NCBI RefSeq assembly: GCF_019578655.1
Contig: NC_063265.1
Location: 6,792,501-6,856,500, forward strand
Direction of reading: 5' to 3'
DNA from: Ricinus communis
Taxonomy: Eukaryota; Streptophyta; Magnoliopsida; Malpighiales; Euphorbiaceae
Length of the DNA: 64,000 nt
This document shows, in pieces, positions 49,319 to 60,797 of the stretch (the stretch's first letter is position 1; each line of letters begins with the position of its first letter). The notes beneath the pieces were generated by a model. The model worked only from the letters and a program-made list of their open reading frames with translations, searched no databases and was not told the origin of the DNA. The position numbers and the translations under genes are program-made.

Positions 49319-50682
49319 GAACGCTACCCATTGTCTCTAGTATCATCATTCTTATCTCTTGCATTATTTCTTTATTTTTTTATTGCTTACAATTCGTTTG
49401 CTCCGGGGAAGAAGGATCTCCGGTCAATGCCAAAGGATGATGTTTCCACCGACTTTTCTCCTCCAGCAATGGCTGTTGAATCCTATTCTGAAAATAATAG
49501 CTTCTAAAGGATGCCTTAAGTCATTTTTCTTGCTGCTGTCTTCTATAGAAAATACGACGATGATGATGATAACGGTGATAATGTCGCCTTCATCGTTTAT
49601 AAACTCAAAAAATGTGTAAACAAAAGAACAATAATAAAAAAAAGGGCATAAATTTTAATTGAGATAAAGCTTAAACGTATAAAACACAAAAGCACAATAA
49701 AAGAATTGTCAGAAAAAAAAAAAAAAACTATATGTATCACAGTGTAATCTCATTTGTTTTATTTAAAAAAAGAAAAAAGAAAAACAAAAGCACCAAAGTC
49801 AAAACTAATGTGTGTCTGCCCCTCGAGGTGGCTTGGACCCTGGACCTGTCCAAGTATTTTCTAGCATAAAGGGGCTTAAGGCTGTTTCCGTTGATCTTGG
49901 GCCTCGTTTGGCAGAATAGGAAATGGAATCCTACTGGAGGTTTCACATTCTTTTATTTGGTACACAAAGAATTCCCTCTCTTTTTTCTCTAATTAATTTT
50001 TGTTTACATTGGTTAATTTTTTCTACTAATTTGTTTGAATATTAGTTTTTATTTGATGATTTGAAAAATAATAATTTAAGATAGCCAAATAGTTTGTTGT
50101 TCATATTTTGAAGGTAAATGCCTAAGGTTTAGAGGTGCCAGTAAGACAAGTATCTTTGAGTACTTAACTCACCGAACCTTAATAAGATGGATATAAATAG
50201 TTATAAATGAATTTAAAACGGATTTAAAATTAAATTTTAACATTTATGTTGATTCAGATTTAGATTTTCAAATCGAATTCGATTATTTAAACAAATATAG
50301 GAATAGGCATCCAATTTTTAATATCCACTTAAATAATATACATATATATTATGTGTATAAAATAAAATAAAAAAAAAATTACAATTATAAATTTTATATA
50401 AAACTATATGGTTTAGAATTTGTAATTTGTAATTTTTTAATTTTTACTAATATATTTTAAATTTTAATTATTATAAACAGATTTGTAAATGGATACTCAT
50501 TTAATTACCTGAATAGTTATGTAATGGATATTTAACGAGTAGGGTGTCCGCTATCCATTTAAGTATTCATAAAGTTTATTTAATAATTATATATATTAAA
50601 TAGGTATTTATCAGATTTTGATAGGATATGTGTATTTTTATTCAAATTTGAGACAGAATCGCGTAACAAAAATAATTTCTTA
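49319..50682. other. Spacer before the right viral cluster
   Basis: AT-rich. A stretch at about 50130-50640 has degenerate repeats of ggatattta / gtatccattt type as in many plant non-autonomous elements, but no boundaries are clear. Confidence 0.4.
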
Positions 50683-50721
50683 AATAGGTTTTTCCAAATA
50701 CTCATTTGATTTAAGTTAGAG

Positions 50722-50865
50722 ATTGTTTATATGTTTATGTTCAAAGTCTGTTATTATTAATAAAGCAATTCAAAGTTTATCTTCTGTGTTTATCATCTTC
50801 TTCTTTCCCCATCATCAAGCGTATGCTCTGTGCTTGCCTCGTAAGAGGATCCTGCACATCAGAAG
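50722..50865 (+). repeat. Viral leader fragment
   Basis: Near-identical to 58756-58896 (rich in short words such as tatgtttatgttcaaag, with AATAAA and the cctcgtaagagg hairpin). It begins after a scrap of minus-strand ORF2 and ends at cacatcaga, where it joins minus-strand ORF2. Confidence 0.85.
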
Positions 50866-50866
50866 C

Positions 50867-51306
50867 GACTGTTTGGCTTTGAAAGACTATTTGAGTTTTG
50901 AGATAGATTTGGAGGGAAAATCTCTATCTCGGTATTTTGAAAAGGGATAGATAATATACCTTTACCCTTTGTAGAGGAAGAGGACGACTTTGGAGTCGCC
51001 CGGCTTTGGAATGATTTGCTTTGTAGATGGTTCGTAGGGATTGAACCATTTGTCTTTTGTATTCTTCTACTCTTTGAATGAATTCGTGGTCTCACGGGCA
51101 AGCCATTCCCGAATTTGTTTGGCTTGATCGGCTTTGAAGGGATCCATTTGTCAAGTGGATCCGGTTGATTGATTTCTTCTTGGATTATCTCACCCAAGTC
51201 CCGATGGGCTTTGAAGTCAAGGGAGGACTTCCTTCACTGGGCTTTGAATTTTGGCCTGCCAAGAGGCCGTGGACTTTTCTTCTTTAGATTTCGATTTTCT
51301 TGGCAT
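50867..51306 (-). pseudogene. Viral ORF2, 5' part
   Basis: Minus-strand copy of the start of ORF2. The ATG at 51306 is preceded by the RNase H end. It is truncated at 50867 where a leader fragment begins, and frameshifted relative to the copy at 1901. Confidence 0.75.
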
Positions 51307-51309
51307 TTT

Positions 51310-52738
51310 GTATCACTCATGTTTTTGTAAAAACTCTCTGGTTAGAAAGTCGGGAATAGAATTTGATTCTCCACGAATAAATTCAATTTCAAAATCAAAA
51401 ACAGATAAGATAGCTTGCCAACTAAAGTGAAAATTTGTTTTGAAGCTATATTTTGGACATCTTTTGTAAAACTTCTTTGCAGATTTGCAATCAATCCTTA
51501 AAAGAAATTTTGATTTAAAAGATCGCTTTGAAATTTAGAAATACAGAGAACTATCGAAAGGATTTCCTTTTGATAGTAGAATAATTCTTTCGAGTATCGC
51601 CCGGAGCGTAAGTAAACTGGACAATACATTCTTTGGAATTTTGGACTTGCTTAAGAATCCCACCGTAACCTAACTCCCGATGCATCCGTTTCTACAATCT
51701 TAAATGCGAAGGATCAGTAGATGCAAAAGGAATTTCTAAAACTTGTTTTTTAATGCTTTGGACTATCTTTGTATGTTGATCGGACCAAGGAGGGGGTTTT
51801 TCCTTAGCCTATCATGCAGGGCTTTGCAAGACAGTTTAAATTAGGATAAAAATCCATAACATAATTTAAACTACCAAGAAATCTTTGAAGTTGGGTTTTT
51901 CCAAAATTTTATCCGGAAACTTTGGAAGTGAATGCAAGGGATCTCTCAATTGGAGTAATTGTACCCCGAGAGATGTAATGACCAAGAAATCTAATTTCGT
52001 TTGAAAAGAGATATCTTAGACTTTGAAACCACTAAACCATTTTTCTTAACAACATAGAAAAACGTTTCTAGGTGTTTAAAATGCTCGCTCAATGGAATTT
52101 GAAAAGATTAAAACATCATCTATGTAGACAATGCAGAACTTTGAAAATGGATTAAAAATGTCATTCATGATTTTCCGAAATTCGGAAGGGCATTTTTAAT
52201 CCAAAAGGCATCACATTCCACTCATATTGGCCGAATGGGACTGTAAATGCCATTTTGTAACGATCTTTGGATCAACTGGATTTGCCAAAATCCCGATTTC
52301 ATGTCAAACTTTGAAAAGATGAATGCGAATGCGCTTTTGTAAAAGATCTTTCTTATTTGGAATAGGATACCTAATCCACTTAAGAGCTTTGTTCAATGGT
52401 TTGTAGTTGATCACTAGCCTAGGAGTTCCTCTTTCTATCTCGCTATTCTTATTGACATAGAAAGCTGCGCAAGACCAAGGTGATCTAGACTTTGAAATTA
52501 AACCTTTAGACTCAAGATCTTTAATCTCTAATCTGCAATGGCTTTCTAAGGACTCATTCATCTGAATGGGTCTGGCTTTAGTAGGGATTTGCTTATCTGA
52601 AAAATCGTTTTCATATGGCAAATCTACCAAATGTTGCTTTCGACTCCAAAAAGCATTTGGAAGATCAGAACAGAGTTCATTCTCAATCTTCATTTGAAAA
52701 TCAGAAATTTTTCTTTGAATAAAATCATTTTGCTTCAA
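51310..52738 (-). pseudogene. Viral reverse transcriptase and RNase H
   Basis: Minus-strand copy covering the spacer before RT (from 52738), the RT N-terminus open at 52738-52304, the Tyr-Ile-Asp-Asp catalytic site near 52125-52111, and RNase H down to 51310. Frameshifts are at different places from the copy at 482-1894, showing independent decay or sequence error. Confidence 0.85.
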
Positions 52739-52740
52739 AG

Positions 52741-53543
52741 CCTGATCCTCAAGCAGAATAGTGATTCTGATTCTGATGAGGAAAATGATATCCTAGATGA
52801 AATAGGAAATCCAATTGAGGATGCGGTTTCAACTCTAATCCTCACTATTTCTCTTCATTTCATAGGAGACCCTTCTCTGCTCAAAGACAAAAATGCCGAG
52901 CTCCTTAGCAACCTTACCTGTAAGAAGCTTAGCAACTTCCAAAGTTACAAAGACACTTTCCTAACCAGAGTCATGCTTAGGGAAGATTCTAGCCAACCTT
53001 TCTGGAAAGAAAAGTTCTTAGCCGGTTTACCTAAGATTTTAGGTGAAAGAGTTAGGAATACCATAAGAGAAGCCCATAACGGTCAAATCCCTTATGATTT
53101 CTACACTTATGGTGAGTTAGTTAGTCTAACCCAGAAAGAAGGTTTAAAGATTTGTCATGACCTTAAGCTTCAAAGACAGCTCAAATGGGAAATGAAAAAG
53201 ACTAGGCAGGAACTAGGTAGTTTCTGTAACCAGTTTGAATATAACCCAATAGAGCCCGTGTCTAGTTGCAAAGGGAAATGCAAAGTTGATTCTTATCCAA
53301 AATCTTTCAAAAAGAAACGATTTTCAAAATATAGAAAGCCTTCTAAAAGTAAGGAGAATTTCTATAAAAAACCATCTTCTTCCAAATTTCATTCTAAATT
53401 TCCAAAGAATGATTCAAAAAAGGATTTTTCAAAAATTACATGCTTCAAATGTGGTAAGAAAGGCCATACTTCGAAGTATTGTAAGTTTTCCAAAAGACTC
53501 CATGAGCTTCAAATAGAATCAGAATATTGTTCTGATGTGCAGG
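52741..53543 (+). pseudogene. Viral coat protein, C-terminal half with zinc knuckle
   Basis: The frame is open through this segment. It covers the conserved core shared with 59357-59187 (-), then a Lys/Ser/Phe-rich basic region and a Cys-x2-Cys-x4-His-x4-Cys zinc knuckle at about 53444-53485. That arrangement is the hallmark of caulimovirid coat proteins and binds the packaged nucleic acid. It joins the leader of the next, inverted segment near 53543. The stop in the following bases belongs to that leader. Confidence 0.85.
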
Positions 53544-53629
53544 ATCCTCTTACGAGGCAAGCACAGAGCATACGCTTGATGATGGGGAAAGAAGAAGATG
53601 ATAAACACAGAAGATAAACTTTGAATTGC

Positions 53630-53635
53630 TTTATT
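53630..53635 (-). terminator. Viral polyadenylation signal (left arm)
   Basis: AATAAA on the minus strand, about 245 bp beyond the TATA box of this copy. Confidence 0.5.
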
Positions 53636-53873
53636 AATAATAACAGACTTTGAACATAAACATATAAACAATCTTTGAAAGCTTTAAATAAACATACAAC
53701 TTTGTAAGACTTTGAAACAGAAGAAAATATAGACTTACAGGAGGAGTTACAAGATTCTCTCTCTCTTACTCACTCTCTTTTACTCTAATCTCTTCTGTGA
53801 GATTTAGACTCAGGAAGAGCTTTCTTCTCTCTAAACTCTAAGTTCTAAATTCGAGGGATGAAGAAGGAGGACT

Positions 53874-53887
53874 CCTCTATATAGAGG
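53874..53887 (-). promoter_or_regulatory. Viral TATA box, left arm
   Basis: CCTCTATATAGAGG, a perfect 14 bp palindrome around TATATA. Transcription on the minus strand would read the leader and then antisense coat protein (53543-52741). Confidence 0.6.
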
Positions 53888-54241
53888 TCTTGGAGCTTTG
53901 GATACTTGTCACGGGCTTTGGATGCTTTGCTTAGTGGAGTAGAAATGATTCCACTTGTCTTTGGAGTCTCAGGAGATTCTTCACATGCTTTGAGTCTTTT
54001 GATAATGCCAACCGCCTTTTGAGAAAGTTGTCGGCCATGTCTTGAAAGAATCTTTGCTTTTTGACTTTTGTTTTTTCTTTTGTCTTTTCTTTTCTTTTCT
54101 TTTCTTTTTCTTTTTCTTTTTCTTTTTCTTTTTCTTTTTCTTTTTGTGGGCTTTAGTGTGGGCTTTTTGGCCCAACACAAATAACCTTGGGCTACCATTT
54201 CTGGTTTTTAACCCATGGGCTTTAAAAGAAGGAGATAATAT

Positions 54242-55674
54242 TTATGAGATTTTGAGTATCCCATAACAATCGCTCTACCGGATCATCCAAATCGAATGCA
54301 TAGCACCGGAAGAGGATGATGATGAGGCTTTGGATTTGCCTTTAGAAGAAGTCGTTTGCATAACTGTTTTATAAGTTGTAGGAAATCTTCTACCGCAGTA
54401 AGCTTTGAAGGAGAAAAGACTTCTGTGCCAAGAACGTTGTTTGTTCTTTAGGAGGAGGCAAGAAGCTATGTTTGGTCAAGAAGTTTTGAACGGCTTTTAG
54501 GGACAGTTTGTCTTGGTGGTTGAATTTATCCCACCATTTTACTTTGAATCGACGGATAAGTGTAATCTCACCATCCGGAAGCAGTTGAAGTGAAAGTACC
54601 ATACACATACCCGTGGGTAAAAAGAAATTTGAATGGGAAAGGAGAAGCGGGGAAAACGCTTTCCATGGAATTTGGTTTATAATTTGCTTTGAATAGGTTG
54701 AACAGGGGTAAGACTTCGGAATAAGAGTCTCAGGGCATTACCGTAGTAATTCCACCACCGCTTAAACCAAGAAGGGATTTTGGAGGTTTGGATATTGTGT
54801 CAAGTAGAATAGCCGGAGTGGCTTCTTCCTTCGTTTTGGATAAGAAAGGTATTGAACCAGCTTCGGTAATCCCAATAGGAGAAAGAGGTGTTAAGATTTG
54901 AAGGGTAGGTTCTTTTTAGAAGTAGGAAGGAACGAAGAGAGTGTAAATCCATACCCCAATCGGACGGGTGAAGGATTCTTTGGATTGTGCATGTTGAATA
55001 TGCAGGGTCTTTATGGGCTTTGTCTTTTTGAAGTGCTTGAATTTGGCTGAACTAGTAACCTCAAGGATTGACCGGTAGTAAGCTTGAGGCTTTGAAATAT
55101 TCCAGGTTTAAAAAACCAACTCGAGGGAAAATCTTTGAAACCAATTTCAGGGCTTTACATGCGTAATCCTTCCTCAATGGTTAAAACATTTTGGAAAATA
55201 GGTTTTCCAAATACTCATTTGATTTAAAACGTTTTGATTGTGTCAAAACAATCTCCGAGAGTTTGGCTTTGAAAGACTATTTGAGTTTTGAGATAGATTT
55301 GGAGGAAAATCTCTATCTCAGTATTTTGAAAAGGATAGATAATATACCTTACCCTTTGTAGAGGAAGAGGACGACTTTGAGTCGCCTCGCTTTGGAATGA
55401 TTTGCTTTGTAGATGGTCTCGACAGGGATTGAACCATTTGTCTTTTGTATTCTTCTACTCTTTGAATGAATTCGGGCAAGCCATTCCCGAATTTGTTTGG
55501 CTTGATCGGCTTTGAAGGGATCCATTTGTCAAGTGGATCCGGTTGATTGATTTCTTCTTGGATTATCTCACCAAGTCCCGATGGGCTTTGAAGTTGAAGG
55601 GAGGACTTCCTTCAATTTGGGCTTTGAATTTTGGCCGTGGACTTTTCTTCTTTAGATTTCGATTTTCTTGGCAT
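54242..55674 (-). pseudogene. Viral ORF2 (left arm)
   Basis: The ATG at 55674 follows the RNase H end. The stop is at 54244-54242 after several frame changes. The Trp/Arg-rich block seen in the copy at 1901 lies within 54608-54390, where it is open. Confidence 0.75.
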
Positions 55675-55680
55675 TTTGTA

Positions 55681-56095
55681 TCACTCATGTTTTTGTAAAA
55701 CTCTCCGGTTAGAAAGTCGGGAATAGAATTTGATTCTCCACGAATAAATTCAATTTCAAAATCAAAAACAGATAAGATAGCTTGCCAAGCGAAATTTGTT
55801 TTGAAGCTATATTTTGGACATCTTTTGTAAAACTTCTTTTGCGATTTGCAATCAATCCTTAAAAGAAATTTTTGATTTAAAAGATCGCTTTGAAATTTAG
55901 AAATACAGAGAACTATCGAAAGGATTTCCTTTTGATAGTAGAATAATTCTTTCGAGTATCGCTCCGGAGCGTAAGTAAACCGACAATACATTCTTTAGAA
56001 TTTTGAACTTGCTTTAGAATCCCACCATATCCTAATTCCGATGCATCCGTTTCTACAATTTTAAATGCAGAAGGATCAGCTAGATGCAGGCAAGG
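55681..56095 (-). pseudogene. Viral RNase H fragment (left arm)
   Basis: Carries the Thr-Asp-Ala-Ser region near 56050-56039 and the C-terminal Asp-Phe-Glu-Ile-Glu-Phe segment. Frame breaks are present. It begins at the palindrome centre. Confidence 0.8.
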
Positions 56096-56692
56096 AATTT
56101 TGGAAAAAACCCAGCTTCAAAGATTTCTTGGTAGTTTAAATTATGTTATGGATTTTTATCCTAATTTAAACTGTCTTGCAAAGCCCCCGCATGATAAAGG
56201 CTAAGGAAAACCCCTCCTTGGTCCGATCAACATACAAAGATAGTCCAAAGCATTAAAAACAAGTTTTAGAAATTCCTTGCATCACTGATCCTTCCGCATT
56301 TAAGATTGTAGAAACGGATGCATCGGAGTTAGGTTACGGTGGGATTCTTAAGCAAGTCCAAAATTCCAAAGAATGTATTGTCCAGTTTACTCGCCTCACC
56401 GGAACGATACTCAAAAGAATTATTCTACTATCAAAAGGAAATCCTTTCGATAGTTCTCTCAGATTTCTAAATTTCAAAGCGATCTTTTAAATCAAAAATT
56501 TCTTTTAAGGATTGATTGCAAATCCGCAAAAGAAGTTTTACAAAAGATGTCCAAAATATAGATTCAAAACAAATTTTCGCCCGTTGGCAAGCTATCTTAT
56601 CTGTTTTTGATTTTGAAATTGAATTTATTCGTGGAGAATCAAATTCTATTCCCGACTTTCTAACCGGAGAGTTTTTACAAAAACAGGAGTGA
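56096..56692 (+). pseudogene. Viral RT end and RNase H (right arm)
   Basis: Corresponds to 1298-1894 of the left cluster, including the Thr-Asp-Ala-Ser motif near 56310-56321. Frameshifted in several places. Confidence 0.8.
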
Positions 56693-56698
56693 TACAAA

Positions 56699-58177
56699 AT
56701 GCCAAGAAAATCGAAATCTAAAGAAGAAAAGTCCAGCCTCTTCAAACCGGCCAAAATTCAAAGCCCAAGAAGGGAAGTCCTCCTTCAACTTCAAAGCCCA
56801 TCAGGACTTGGACCGAGATAATCCAAGAAGAAATCAATCAACCGGATCCAGTTCAACAAATGGATCCCTTCAAAGCCGATCAAGCCAAACAAATTCGGGG
56901 AATGGCTTGCCCAAAGAAGACCCCCGAATTCATTCAAAGAGTAGAAGAATACAAAGACAAATGGTTCAACTCGTCTGAACCATCTACAAAGCAAATCATT
57001 CCAAAGCCGACTCCAAAGTCGTCCTCTTCCTCCACAAAGGGTAAAGGTATATTATCTATCCCTTTTCAAAATACCGAGATAGAGATTTTCCCTCCAAATC
57101 TATCTCAAAACTCAAATAGTCTTTCAAAGCCAAACTCTCGGAGATTGTTTTGACACAATCAAAACGTTTTAAATCAAATGAGTATTTGGAAAAACCTATT
57201 TTTCAAAATGTTTTAACCATTGAGGAAGGATTCTGCACAGAAAGCCCCTCAAAATTGGTTTCAAAGATTTTCCCTCCAGGTTGGTTTTTTAAACCCTGGA
57301 ATATTTCAAAGCCTCAAGCTTATTACCGCCAATCCTCGAGGTTACCGGTTCAGCCAAATTCAAGCACTTCAAAAAAGACAAAGCCCATAAACACCCTGCA
57401 TATTCAACATGCACAATCCAAAGAATCCTTCACCCGTCTGATTGGGGTATGGATTTACACTCTCTTCGTTCCTTCCCTACTTCTCTAAAAAGAACCTACC
57501 CTTCAAATCTTAACACCTCTTTCTCCTATTGGGATTACCAGCAAGCCTGGTTCAATACCTTTCTTATCCAAAACGAAGGAAGAAGCCACTCCTGGCTATT
57601 CTACTTCGACACCAATATCCAAACCTCCAAAATCCCCACCGGTTTAAACAAGGTGGAATTACTACCAGTAATGCCCCCGAGACTCTTATTCCAAGTCTTA
57701 CCCCTGTTCAACCTATTCAAAGTAAATTACAAACCAAATTCCATGGAAAAGCGTTTTCCCGCTCTCCTTTTCCGCTCAAATTTCTTTACCCCGGTACGTG
57801 TATGGTACTTTCACTTCAACTGCCCGGATGGTGAGATTACACTTATCCGTCGATTCAAAGTAAAATGGTGGGATAAATTCAACCACCAAGACAAACTGTC
57901 CCTAAAAGCCGTTCAAAACTTCTTGACCAAACATAGCTTCTTGCCTCCTCCTAAAGAACAAACAACGTTCTTGGCACAGAAGTCTTTTCTCCTTCCAAAG
58001 CTTGCCACCAAATCAAGAAGATTTCCTACAACTTATAAAACAGCTTGTCCAAACAAACTTCTTCTAAAGGCAAATCCAAAGCCTCATCATCATCCTCTTC
58101 CAAAGGTTAGTATCACGCATTCGATTTGGATGATCCAAATGGGAGACGATTGTTATGGGATACTCAAAATCTCATAA
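56699..58177 (+). pseudogene. Viral ORF2 (right arm)
   Basis: ATG at 56699, stop at 58175-58177. The C-terminal half is open for 242 codons (57449-58177), the best preserved version. It contains the Arg-Arg-Phe-Lys-Val-Lys-Trp-Trp-Asp-Lys-Phe block, a repeated Phe/Lys-rich stretch before it, and an acidic end. The N-terminal half is in other frames. No known domain. Confidence 0.75.
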
Positions 58178-58272
58178 ATATTATCTCCTTCTTTTAAAGC
58201 CCATGGGTTAAAAACCAGAAATGGTAGCCCAAGGTTATTTGTGTTGGGCCAAAAAGCCCACACTAAAGCCCA

Positions 58273-58350
58273 TAAAAAGAAAAAGAAAAAGAAAAAGAAA
58301 AAGAAAAGAAAAAGAAAAAGAAAAGAAAAGAAAAGAAAAGAAAAAACAAA
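58273..58350 (+). repeat. (AAAAAG)n polypurine tract (right arm)
   Basis: Same position as the tract at 3491-3593, shorter here. See that entry. Confidence 0.85.
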
Positions 58351-58533
58351 AGTCAAAAAAGCAAAAGATTCTTTCAAGACATGGCCGACAACTTTCTCAA
58401 AAGGCGGTTGGCATTATCAAAAGACTCCAAAGCATGTGAAGAATCTCCACAAGACTCCAAAGACAAGTGGAATCATTTCTACTCCACTAAGCAAAGCATC
58501 CAAAGCCCGTGACAAGTATCCAAAGCTCCAAGA

Positions 58534-58549
58534 CCTCTATATATAGAGG
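58534..58549 (+). promoter_or_regulatory. Viral TATA box, right arm
   Basis: CCTCTATATATAGAGG, a perfect 16 bp palindrome. Its transcript would run through the leader and primer site and then into antisense coat and movement protein sequence from 59187 to the window end. Confidence 0.65.
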
Positions 58550-58791
58550 AGTCCTCCTTCTTCATCCCTCAGAATTTAGAACTTAGAGTTTAGAAGAGAG
58601 AAGAAAGCTCTTCCTGAGTCTAAATCTCACAGAAGAGATTAGAGTAAAAGAGAGTGAGTAAGAGAGAGAGAATCTTGTAACTCCTCCTGTAAGTCTATAT
58701 TTTCTTCTGTTTCAAAGTCTTACAAAGTTGTATGTTTATTTAAAGCTTTCAAAGATTGTTTATATGTTTATGTTCAAAGTCTGTTATTATT

Positions 58792-58797
58792 AATAAA
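58792..58797 (+). terminator. Viral polyadenylation signal (right arm)
   Basis: AATAAA about 245 bp downstream of the TATA box, as in the other copies. In caulimovirids the signal is bypassed on first passage. Confidence 0.5.
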
Positions 58798-59070
58798 GCA
58801 ATTCAAAGTTTATCTTCTGTGTTTATCATCTTCTTCTTTCCCCATCATCAAGCGTATGCTCTGTGCTTGCCTCGTAAGAGGATCCTGCACATCAGAAACT
58901 TGCTGATTGTTTCTGTTCAAATTTATTTTCAGATCTATAAGTTTATAGGCTGGAAAACAGATTCTGCAAGAGCATCTAAAGCTCCTACAGGCTGCTTAAA
59001 GCGTGAATCTGGTTACAACGCCACGAACTTAGATCTAAATCTCCACTGCTTATTATTTCCTTCTATTTCC

Positions 59071-59186
59071 TAGATCTTGTTTCTAAATTGGTATCAGAGC
59101 CTTATTTCTGATATCTATTCAAAGTTAATTAAAAGTGGATTTCTAATCTATTTCTTAGATCTTGTTTCTAATTTGGTATCAGAGCC
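59071..59186 (+). promoter_or_regulatory. Duplicated initiator-Met tRNA primer binding site
   Basis: TGGTATCAGAGCC occurs at 59089-59101 and 59174-59186, each preceded by tagatcttgtttcta. This is the complement of the 3' end of plant initiator Met tRNA, the standard minus-strand primer site of caulimovirids. The second copy runs straight into inverted coat protein sequence. Confidence 0.8.
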
Positions 59187-59712
59187 TGGTTAGGAAAGTG
59201 TCTTTGTAACTTTGGAAGTTGCTAAGCTTTTTACAGGTAAGATTGCTAAGGAGCTCGGCATTCTTGTCTTTGAGCAGAGAAGGGTCTCCTATGAAATGTA
59301 GGGAAATAGTGAGGATTAGGGTCGAAACTGCATCCTCAATTGGATTTCCTATTTCATCTAGGATCGGAGTTCCTTCTACTGTTGTTTGGATAGCACCTAG
59401 GATTTGGAGTTGCTGTGCTTGAGTGAGATGATAATCCCACCATCCTTTTAACTGGCCAGAAAAACCAGCTATCACGAGCTCAGCAATGGCTCTATCGGAG
59501 GTACCACTTTGGGTTTTGTAGGCATTGGCTGCCATGGTCATCTGTTGTAAGAGACCAAGGATGTTGTATTCAGACATTCCATCTATATTCCATTCATGGT
59601 AGGAGGCATTGAATCTAGACTGGGTTAGGATGTTGTTCCTATTCTCAATTCCTAGATCTGGAGCAGTACTCCTAGGAGCATTCCAGGTCAATCTAGGGGC
59701 TTGGATTCCCAA
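59187..59712 (-). pseudogene. Viral coat protein, N-terminal part
   Basis: Open minus-strand frame of 177 codons, the conserved capsid core. Its C-terminal end (from about 59357) overlaps the copy starting at 52793. It is cut at 59187 by the junction with the + strand leader. Assignment to coat protein rests on linkage to the zinc-knuckle segment at 52741-53543. Confidence 0.75.
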
Positions 59713-59864
59713 TCTGTTGATGTTGAAGGGTTTTGGAATGGGGCTTTCAAGCTCTGAATCGTTAGACTCATCGCTTTGGGCTTGTCCTATAGCAATCGAT
59801 ATTCCTACTACTTTGAGGAGTATCCGGTACTAGGTTTTGGACGACTCGGAGGTTGCTAATCTAC

Positions 59865-60797
59865 TTAAATGTCGATCGCTTTGGCAAACTCAGTTTGCTT
59901 TTGGAAATGGTCTTGGCTCGGCTTTGTAAGCTGATATGGCTTAAAAACTGGGTTTTTAAGCTTCTCTGACTGGTTCGATTCTTTTGGTTGACCAGTACTA
60001 GGTATTGGAGATGTCACCACTATAGGGGGCTTTTGAATCTGGTTTTCTAATCTAACCAGTTGTTTTCCTATAGTGTTTAGGCAGGTGTTCGAATAATTGT
60101 TCTGTTGAACAATATTCTTGACATTCTTTTCAAGGTCTTCGCCTACCAGTTTGTAAGGTGTAGCCTCTATCTCATTCTCTCCATAAGGAATGGTTATCTT
60201 CCTAAGGGGAGGATGCTCAGACTGGACAGTTAGGTTTTCTCCTACCTTCCACTCAGGGGCTTTGTTCCTTATCGTGATGTGACTAATACTCTTATCTTTA
60301 AAAGGATATGAGTGACCATGCTCTTTGCAATAAATTTGAAACCAATCAAAAAATTTGATTTGGGCTTTGTTTTGAATACAAAATTGATAGTATCTTTCCT
60401 GAATACTATCTTTTTCTTTTAAAAAGTTCTTAAAAAACCAAAGTTTCTTAAGATGGTTTTTCTTTGAATAGAAATCTTCATGCAAGAGTTTTTTATCAAT
60501 TTCGAACTCTTTTGAAATCATGTTGATCTCTCGCCCAAGGTTTTGGGTAATGGCCGATGGTGATGGTGAAGATGGGGTAGAGGTTATCTCTATATCTTCG
60601 TCATCATTCTTTGGATCAGTGTAGACTGGTCTGGGGATGTTGCTTTGGTAATCAACATTCTGGAGTGTTTTTGGAATATCAAATGTTGAAAACCTGGGTT
60701 GTGTTTGGGATGGAATTGGTTCTTTGTAAGGGGCATAGATAATGTATGAATTTTGGATACCCTTCCAATATCTATGGTCGAGGTCAAGAACCATCAT
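59865..60797 (-). pseudogene. Viral ORF1 region between movement and coat protein
   Basis: Open for 310 codons. The N-terminal part is Ser/Pro-rich and acidic, with an Asp-Asp-Glu-Asp-Ile-Glu segment. A Lys/Phe-rich helical part follows, then a Gln/Pro-rich end. I recognise no enzymatic domain. A second partial copy lies at 62581-62291. By position it links the 30K movement domain to the coat protein. Confidence 0.65.

Larger units (their letters stand above)
53544..56095 (-). repeat. Left arm of the viral near-palindrome
   Basis: Read on the minus strand it runs from RNase H through ORF2, purine tract, TATA box and leader. It matches 56275-58897 on the + strand over about 2.5 kb with small indels. 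The arms meet around 56095-56275, where the + strand has about 180 bp of additional upstream RT/RNase H sequence. Confidence 0.85.
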
